Shown here: one piece after another, positions 5,255 to 10,215 of the stretch
How positions within the stretch are numbered: position 1 is the first letter of the stretch
Layout of the letters: each line of letters begins with the position of its first letter
Assembly: GCF_001279725.1 (NCBI RefSeq)
Contig: NZ_LGDE01000042.1
Coordinates: 1-10,215 of the forward strand
From: Streptomyces sp. WM4235
Lineage (GTDB): Bacteria; Actinomycetota; Actinomycetes; Streptomycetales; Streptomycetaceae
DNA: 10,215 nucleotides
Direction of reading: 5' to 3'
Translations under genes and position numbers: made by a program
Notes under the pieces: model-generated
What the model was told of the DNA's origin: nothing
Databases searched by the model: none
What the model saw: only the letters and a program-made list of their open reading frames with translations

Positions 5255-7731
5255 CCATGATCAACGCCGTCGTCTCGTCCGCCGACTCCCCGGCGGACGA
5301 ACTCAACGATCCCCTGCGCGAGGCCATCACGCCGGAGTTCCTGCAGCTCATGGGCTGGGACCCGCAGATCAGGCTGCTGTTCATCCCGCGCGACCACCCG
5401 CAGTTCAGCGCCCCGGAGTGCCTGGTCGCCGGCTGCGACAAGATGGTCTACTACGCCTTCCAGCAGGGCCTTTGCGTCGGCTGCATGCGGCGCTGGGAGA
5501 AGAGCGGACAGAGCATCGAGGAGTTCGCCGGGACCGCGAAGCGGTACTGGCGGGCCATCGGCGAGGTCACCTGCCAGGTTCCGCAGTGCGCCCGGCCCAG
5601 CAACGGCCTGGCCACCCCGCTCTGCGCGGCTCACCTCTATCAGCAGAAGCGGATCTACAAGATCCCGGTCGAAGAGTTCGTACAGCATCCCGACGTCGTC
5701 CCGCTGGAGGCGTTCGGCCCTTGCAACGTCGCCGCGTGTTACCGGCAACGTCAGAGCCCGGCCGGCTACTGCCCCGCGCACGCACAGCGCCGTCGGGCCG
5801 CGATCCGCAAGGGAACGCTCGGCGACGAGGACCACTGGCGCCGCACCACGAACGCGATCTCGCAGAACGGCGTGATCAGCCTGCGCGGACTACCCGATCG
5901 AGTGGTGCACGAAATCCTCTACGGGCTGCAGGAACGCGTGGCTGAGGGCGTGATGCAGAAGGACTACCTCCTGCGGCCGTTCTGCGACCGAGTCCGTTCC
6001 CAGCAGGTCACCACCCTCGGCGAGCTCGACCTGAGCGCTTTCAACCACCAGACGAAGAACATCGCCACGGGCTTCCTCAAGCACCTCGGCCGTGTCGGTC
6101 TGACTCCGGAGACCGAGCGGCACAAGGACATCTGGTCCGGCTACGCGTTCGGCATGGTCGGCAACATCTACTTCGACAAGATCAGTCAGCTCTGGCTGCG
6201 GGAGGCCACGAAGTCGTGGGCCCTGGACGACATTCCCAAGCGTCGGGGCAAGAGCCGGACCGCCGTCCAGTCGCACATCAACGCGATCCTCCAGCTCTCG
6301 GACAGCCTGCGGCTGAACCGGCCCGATCGCGGCGAGGACGTTCGTGCCCTTGAGCGCGTCGACGTGACGATCTTTCTGCACCGGCTGCGGTTCCTGAACG
6401 AGCAGGGTGAGCTCAGCGGATACGCGCACGTCCGCGTGGTCCGTTACGTCCGGCGGCTGCTGAGCCGGATGCGGACCTTGGGTCTGACCCAGCGCGATCA
6501 GCCCCTGCACGGGATCAGCGAAACCTTCGGCCTGCAGGCCGAGGACGTCCCGGACGATCCCGAGGACAACGAGGCCGGCAAGGACCTGCCGGCCGAGGTG
6601 ATGACTCAGCTCTGCCAGCACCTCGACGGCCTCGAAACCACGGGATCCTCCGAGATCCGCACCGGGGTCGAGCTGATCATCGACACCGGCCGCCGCCCCG
6701 CGGAGATCTGCAAGCTTCCCTACGACTGCCTCGAGCGTGATGACGACGGCAAGCTGACGCTGGTCTATGACAACCACAAGGCGGCCCGAAAGGCCCGTCG
6801 CCTGCCCATCAGTGGCGAGACCGGCGCCGTGATCATCGCCCAGCAGGAACGAGTACGGGCACGGTTCCCGAACACCCCCACCGCCGAGCTCAAGTTGCTG
6901 CCCACTGTGTTGACCAACGCCACGGGCACCAAGCCGATCACGGCTGAATGGCTGGCCGCCCGCCATCGCGCCTGGGTCGAGGGACTGCCCGAGTTCCTGG
7001 TCCCCACGGTCGTCACGATCAAGGGCCGCCAGGTCACCAAGATGCTGCCGTTCGACAAGGCGAAAATCTTCCCCTACGCCTACCGGCACACTTACGCCCA
7101 GCGGCACGCGGACGCCGGCGTCGCGCCCGATGCCCTGCAGTCCCTTATGGATCACCGCCAGCTGACGACCACTCAGCAGTACTACCGGGTCACCGACACC
7201 CGCAAGCGCGAGGCCGTCGAGCGGGTCACCGCGATGCAGTTCGACCGGAACGGCAACCGTGTCTGGCGCAAGGCACAAGCCCTGCTCGACTCCGAGCACG
7301 CCCGCCGGGCCGTCGGCGAGGTCCAGGTCCCCTACGGACTCTGCACCGAGCCCACCAACGTCCAGGCCGGCGGGCACGACTGCCCCGTCCGCTTCCGCTG
7401 CGTCGGCTGCGATCACTTCCGCACCGACGTCTCCTACCTCCCCGACCTGGAGGCATACCTCGCCGATCTCCTCCGCGGCCGCGAACGCCTCGCCGCCTTC
7501 GCCGCCGATTCATGGGCCAAGGCCGAGGCCATGCCCTCCGACGAGGAGATCACCCGGGTCCGCCGCCTGGTCAAACGCGTCCGCGAAGACCTCGAGGACC
7601 TCACCGAGGAGGACCGCATCCAGATCAAGGAAGCCGTCGCCACGGTCCGCCGCACCCGCCGCGTCGTCTCACTCGGCCTGCCCCGCATCAGGCCGCCCCA
7701 GGACCTCCGCCCCGAAAGGCCCGCAGGATGA
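5251..7731 (+). CDS. tnpB: Large tyrosine recombinase with zinc-binding clusters, TnpB-like
   Basis: This encodes 826 residues. The frame is open further upstream, but the ATG at 5251 overlaps the previous TGA (ATGA) and has GAGGG just before it, so it is the start. The N-terminus has three Cys-x4-Cys...Cys-x2-Cys/His clusters (57/62/75/78, 108/113/125/128 and 158/163/174/177), probably three zinc fingers. About 240-440 is a helical core-binding region. The catalytic domain follows at about 450-660: Arg482 in TGRRPAEICKL, a candidate Lys510, Arg612 in AYRHTYAQ, His635 in LMDHRQ and Tyr644 in TTTQQYYRV. The HxxR His is Tyr609. A fourth Cys cluster (698, 711, 717, 720) lies in CPVRFRCVGCDHF, followed by a helical tail. 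This is the second recombinase of Tn554-like modules, expected to carry out strand exchange with TnpA. It is longer than Tn554 TnpB (about 630 residues as I recall), mainly because of the zinc-cluster N-terminus. Confidence 0.9.
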   Translation: MTMINAVVSSADSPADELNDPLREAITPEFLQLMGWDPQIRLLFIPRDHPQFSAPECLVAGCDKMVYYAFQQGLCVGCMRRWEKSGQSIEEFAGTAKRYWRAIGEVTCQVPQCARPSNGLATPLCAAHLYQQKRIYKIPVEEFVQHPDVVPLEAFGPCNVAACYRQRQSPAGYCPAHAQRRRAAIRKGTLGDEDHWRRTTNAISQNGVISLRGLPDRVVHEILYGLQERVAEGVMQKDYLLRPFCDRVRSQQVTTLGELDLSAFNHQTKNIATGFLKHLGRVGLTPETERHKDIWSGYAFGMVGNIYFDKISQLWLREATKSWALDDIPKRRGKSRTAVQSHINAILQLSDSLRLNRPDRGEDVRALERVDVTIFLHRLRFLNEQGELSGYAHVRVVRYVRRLLSRMRTLGLTQRDQPLHGISETFGLQAEDVPDDPEDNEAGKDLPAEVMTQLCQHLDGLETTGSSEIRTGVELIIDTGRRPAEICKLPYDCLERDDDGKLTLVYDNHKAARKARRLPISGETGAVIIAQQERVRARFPNTPTAELKLLPTVLTNATGTKPITAEWLAARHRAWVEGLPEFLVPTVVTIKGRQVTKMLPFDKAKIFPYAYRHTYAQRHADAGVAPDALQSLMDHRQLTTTQQYYRVTDTRKREAVERVTAMQFDRNGNRVWRKAQALLDSEHARRAVGEVQVPYGLCTEPTNVQAGGHDCPVRFRCVGCDHFRTDVSYLPDLEAYLADLLRGRERLAAFAADSWAKAEAMPSDEEITRVRRLVKRVREDLEDLTEEDRIQIKEAVATVRRTRRVVSLGLPRIRPPQDLRPERPAG

Positions 7732-8246
7732 CCAACCCCATGATCGAGGGCAAGCGCGCCGACTCGGCCCGCCGCCGCGAACGCGTCCTGAAAGCCATCG
7801 ACGCCGCCGCCAAGAACGGTGGGGACATCACCGTCTCCGGCCTCGCCAGAGCCGCCCGGGTTGACCGCACCTTCCTCTATCGCCACCCCGACCTGCTCGA
7901 ACGCGTCCATGCCGCCGCCAACACCCCTGTTGAGGAGGGCCGAACAGCAGCGGTCAGTCGGACTTCGCTGCAAACCGACCTCACAAACGCACTCGAACGC
8001 AATAAGCGTTTCGCGGCACGGGTCCGCCAGCTGGAGAGCCGCCTGTCTTCCCAGCTCGGCGATGCCATCTGGGCCGAATCCGGTCTTGGCGCACCCGTCG
8101 ACATCGACCACCTCCAGCGTCGCATCGCTCTCCTCGAGCAGGAAGTCGCCGCCAAGCAAGGCGAACTCGACGAGCGGACCGAGGAGCTGGAAGCTGCTCG
8201 AGCGGCCAATCGGGAGTTGACCCGGGCCCTGAACCACCGGCCTTGA
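7728..8246 (+). CDS. tnpC: DUF6262-like helix-turn-helix/coiled-coil protein, TnpC-like
   Basis: This encodes 172 residues from the ATG overlapping the TnpB-like stop (ATGA), with AAAGG 8 bases upstream. The longer open frame that begins far upstream is a shadow. Residues about 15-65 form a basic helix-turn-helix segment (ITVSGLARAARVDRTFLYRH) resembling the DNA-binding part of TetR-type proteins. About 85-170 is a heptad-rich coiled coil with Glu/Arg/Leu repeats. This architecture and its position after two tyrosine recombinases match the small third protein of Tn554-type modules, annotated in actinobacteria as DUF6262. In Tn554 the third protein influences transposition efficiency and orientation. 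By analogy it may bind the element ends or target and organise the recombinases through its coiled coil. That role is inference. The gene is complete and ends 45 bases before the hairpin terminator. Confidence 0.82.
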   Translation: MTNPMIEGKRADSARRRERVLKAIDAAAKNGGDITVSGLARAARVDRTFLYRHPDLLERVHAAANTPVEEGRTAAVSRTSLQTDLTNALERNKRFAARVRQLESRLSSQLGDAIWAESGLGAPVDIDHLQRRIALLEQEVAAKQGELDERTEELEAARAANRELTRALNHRP

Positions 8247-8291
8247 TCACGACTGGCCACGGTCCGTTCTGATCGCTCAGGTCACCCACGC

Positions 8292-8324
8292 CGGTTCTCG
8301 GCGGCCAAAGGCCGCCGAGAACCG
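8292..8324. terminator. Bidirectional hairpin terminator
   Basis: A perfect 15-bp stem (8292-8306 with 8310-8324; core GGTTCTCGGCGGCC) closes over an AAA loop. It sits 45 bases after the TnpC-like stop and 15 bases after the end of the convergent methyltransferase gene, so it can terminate both transcripts. The lack of a T-run is normal in high-GC actinobacteria. Confidence 0.85.
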
Positions 8325-8339
8325 CTCACGGGACAGTCT

Positions 8340-8966
8340 CTAGGGGCGGCGGGCCAGCAGGTGGGCATCGAGGAAGCCTCGCTCGGAGGCCGGGTCGTGG
8401 ACCAGCCGAGCGAACGGGACGAGCCCGGCACCCGCCAGCAACTCGGCAAACCGGTCCACCGGCCAGCTATAGGCGGGCGTCACCTTGTGGTCGAAGCGAA
8501 CCGGCTCCGACCCGTCAGTCGCGAAGAACGAGACCAGGAGCAGGCCCCCTGGCGCCAGGACACGCACCTGCTCGGCGATCAGCGCGGGCAGTTCCCCGGG
8601 CGGGGTATGAATCATCGAGTAGTGGGCCAGCAAGCCACCGAGCGAGCCGTCCTCGACCGGCAGCGCCTCCATCTTCGCCTCATCGAACCGCAGCGCCGGA
8701 TGGGCCCGGCGGGCGTGGTCGACCATGACCGGGGAGAGGTCGAGCCCGAAAGCGTCCAGTCCAAGGTCGTGCAGCATGGCCGTCAGATGTCCCGGCCCGC
8801 ACCCGACGTCAGCTGCCCGCAAGTTCCCGTTCTCACGCACCAGTTCGGCGAAAGTGCCGATCATGCTCCGCGAGAACGGCTGCGTCTCCAACCGATTGGC
8901 AAACAACGATGCATACAGCTCGACGACCCCGTCATAGGCCGCCCTGGTCTCGTCCTGGTATCCCAC
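8340..8966 (-). CDS. Class I SAM-dependent methyltransferase
   Basis: This encodes 208 residues from the GTG at 8966-8964 (Met-Gly-Tyr-Gln-Asp...). A longer frame to 9059 exists, but its first 31 codons look non-coding. The S-adenosylmethionine site is clear: glycine loop ADVGCGPGHLT (52-62), acidic residue Asp76 in FGLDLS at the end of the second strand, the ALPVEDGSLGGLLA segment (101-114) and VLAPGGLLLVSF (136-147). This is the Methyltransf_11/25-type fold. Many relatives act on small molecules, but nothing here tells the substrate. No Shine-Dalgarno sequence precedes the GTG, while a TAGCTT box lies 7 bases upstream, as in leaderless actinobacterial mRNAs. It is alone on its strand, convergent with the recombinase operon, and lies between that operon and a truncated polymerase gene, so it may be cargo of the inserted DNA. 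Cytoplasmic. Confidence 0.85.
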   Translation of the reverse strand: MGYQDETRAAYDGVVELYASLFANRLETQPFSRSMIGTFAELVRENGNLRAADVGCGPGHLTAMLHDLGLDAFGLDLSPVMVDHARRAHPALRFDEAKMEALPVEDGSLGGLLAHYSMIHTPPGELPALIAEQVRVLAPGGLLLVSFFATDGSEPVRFDHKVTPAYSWPVDRFAELLAGAGLVPFARLVHDPASERGFLDAHLLARRP

Positions 8967-8973
8967 GGGAGAG

Positions 8974-8979
8974 AAGCTA
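8974..8979 (-). promoter_or_regulatory. Candidate -10 box of a leaderless promoter for the methyltransferase
   Basis: On the minus strand TAGCTT fits the actinobacterial TANNNT -10 pattern and is separated by exactly 7 bases (8967-8973) from the GTG. Transcription would then begin at or next to the start codon. No matching -35 hexamer was recognised, which is common in this group. The missing ribosome-binding site supports the idea. Confidence 0.45.
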
Positions 8980-9029
8980 ACACCGGCACACAACTGGCTG
9001 CCTGTCACACGGTCACGAACCGGCCCTAG

Positions 9030-9045
9030 CACCACAGGTGTTGTG
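9030..9045. promoter_or_regulatory. Quasi-palindrome, possible operator
   Basis: CACCACAGGTGTTGTG reads nearly the same on both strands (12 of 16 positions symmetric). It lies 64 bases upstream of the methyltransferase start and 71 bases from the point where polymerase homology ends. It could bind a dimeric regulator or be part of an element end. Function unknown. Confidence 0.25.
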
Positions 9046-9080
9046 ATGCATAAACTCACCTACTAGGTCGCTGAGCAGCA

Positions 9081-10215
9081 TCAACGTGAGACAGAACCCA
9101 CGGCAACAGCATCGACCCCCAGAGAATCGACGTCCTCCTTGTCGGCCTGGACCATCGGGTACTGGCCGCCTGGCGTCGGCTGCACCGGCAGCCGGTCCAA
9201 GAGCGTCGCGTTGGAGAGGATCACCCCGCACGGGTGCATGGCGATGCCCCGCGGCAGCTTGTCCAGGCCTTCGGCCAGTTCCCACAGCGGCCCGAACGAG
9301 CTGGCTTCCGCCGCGAGCTGCTTCAGTTCCGGCAGCGTCGCGAGGGCGTCGCGGATGTCGCAGGCGCGGATGTGGGGGAACGACTTCGCGATCCGGTCGA
9401 CCACCTGTGGCGCGATGCCCATGGCGAGGCCGGTGTCCCTGAGGGCGTGGCGGGCGCGGTAGGTCTCGGGCATGCCCGTCACGGCGACCCTGGAGGTGCC
9501 GAAGCGTTCGATGATCCGGTCGTAGACCTCCAGGCGGCGCGCGGACTCCACATCGACATCGATGTCCGGCAACGATGACCTGCGCTCCGACAGGAAACGC
9601 TCGAACAGCAGGTCGTGGTCCAGAGGGTTGGCCGTCGCCACGAACAACGCATGATTGACCATCGAACCGGCACCCGACCCGCGGGCCGCGACGCGGATAC
9701 CCATCGCGCGGACATCCGCGACGACCTGGGCGACCGCCAGGAAGTACGCCTCGTACTCCAGCTTCCCGATGACGCCGAGTTCGTAATCCAACTGCTCGAC
9801 CCGGACGCCGAGCTGGTCGGCGAGGCCGACGGTTCGGGCGGCCAGCCGCAGCGAGCCCGGCCCCGTTCCGGGCACACCCCAGCACACCGTCTCCAGCCGG
9901 AGGTTCGCGCCGGCCACCTCCCGCCACGGCGCGATCAGCCGCTCGGCGAGGTCGGGCCGCCCCGCCGACAGGGCGCGCACTGGCTCCGAGACCGGCCCCA
10001 GCAGGACCAGCAGATCCTCGTCCGCGTACCGCCGCAGCGTCTCCCAGGACACCACCGGCGGTGCTTCCGCCGCATCGGCGTGCGCCGCGGACACCAGACG
10101 GCACAGCCGCGCCCATCCCGCGGCGTTCCGAGCCAGCAGGGTGATCCGCAGCGGCGGCTCCACCACGTGCGCGCCTCCGCGTGCCGGGGTGCGGGGCCGG
10201 GGCGTGGAGCCGGGG
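9081..10215 (-). pseudogene. dnaE2: Broken DnaE2/ImuC-type DNA polymerase III alpha subunit (truncated, internally deleted)
   Basis: The frame enters from the right edge of the window, so the N-terminus is outside; 377 residues are visible. The GTG at 10166 is internal. RITLLARNAAGWARLCRLVS belongs to the PHP region of DnaE-type polymerases. AARGSGAGSMVNH, FERFLSERR and PDIDVDVESARR belong to the polymerase palm, with the first two catalytic aspartates kept. KSFPHIRA, RGIAMHPCGVILS and ADKEDVDSLG follow as in error-prone DnaE2, which performs mutagenic translesion synthesis with ImuA/ImuB. Homology stops at about 9117; the last dozen codons are unrelated. Intact enzymes continue with a segment holding the third catalytic Asp, then roughly half the protein. 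In addition, LADQLGVRV runs straight into DYELGVIGKLEYEAYFL near 9800, where I expect well over 100 intervening residues. The product cannot be an active polymerase. DnaE2 rather than DnaE1 is judged from motif style. Confidence 0.8.

Larger units (their letters stand above)
4085..8246 (+). mobile_element. Tn554-type tyrosine-recombinase transposition module (ends not defined)
   Basis: Three genes linked by two ATGA overlaps encode two different tyrosine recombinases and a small DNA-binding coiled-coil protein. This gene order defines Tn554-like elements, which insert site-specifically, have no terminal inverted repeats of the IS type and do not duplicate the target. The coordinates cover only the transposition genes. 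The real element may extend right to about 9116, where a polymerase gene is cut off, and left past the barstar gene; no repeat was found that fixes either end. Confidence 0.72.

Noticed and set aside
5890..7416. Open minus-strand frame of 508 codons opposite the TnpB-like gene
   Set aside because: Val/Gly/Leu/Asp-rich antisense shadow; the plus strand carries unambiguous recombinase motifs.
9060..9120. Direct or inverted repeat shared with the region left of the recombinase operon
   Set aside because: By-eye comparison with 2690-2786 and 3981-4084 gave only an 8-base match (TTGATGCT), which is expected by chance, so no attachment-site pair is claimed.
9013..10116. Second minus-strand frame of 367 codons across the polymerase
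   Set aside because: Arg/Gly/Pro/Ala-rich shadow; the real polymerase motifs lie in the other frame. It is not a frameshift continuation, because no polymerase motif appears in it.

Overview
The window looks like an accessory region of a high-GC actinomycete chromosome or plasmid, most likely Streptomyces or a close relative. The evidence is very high G+C with strong third-position GC bias, GTG starts, 4-base start/stop overlaps, and protein families typical of that group (DnaE2-type polymerase, DUF6262-like protein, multi-domain barstar proteins). No rRNA, tRNA or CRISPR array was seen.

Left part (1-1935, + strand): the 3' end of a large protein with a long His/Gly/Pro/Thr-rich linker and a compact C-terminal domain of about 200 residues. 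Its stop overlaps the start of a 251-residue acidic soluble protein by 4 bases. This is the usual layout of a polymorphic (contact-dependent or type VII-secreted) toxin followed by its immunity gene. I do not recognise either family with certainty.

Middle left (1936-3980): about 540 bases with no supportable gene, then a start-less minus-strand reading frame that looks like the C-terminal remnant of a lost gene (about 2475-2680). After it comes a complete minus-strand gene for a 397-residue protein with a C-terminal barstar domain, the family that inhibits barnase-type ribonucleases. Its N-terminal part carries an internally duplicated motif.

Centre (4085-8246, + strand): three genes coupled by ATGA overlaps. 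They encode a 389-residue tyrosine recombinase, an 826-residue tyrosine recombinase with several zinc-binding cysteine clusters, and a 172-residue helix-turn-helix/coiled-coil protein like DUF6262. The order and sizes match the TnpA-TnpB-TnpC module of Tn554-type elements, which move by tyrosine recombination rather than by a DDE transposase. A perfect 15-bp hairpin (8292-8324) closes the operon and also serves the convergent gene on the other side.

Right part (8340-10215, - strand): a class I SAM-dependent methyltransferase, probably read from a leaderless GTG start, and then the broken front half of a DnaE2/ImuC-type error-prone DNA polymerase. The polymerase lost homology abruptly at about 9116/9117, just before the third catalytic aspartate. 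It also seems to lack a block between the PHP region and the polymerase core, so it is a pseudogene. The point where its homology stops is the best visible candidate for an edge of inserted DNA. Taken together the region reads as a mobile-element and toxin/immunity island with decayed gene pieces at its joints.
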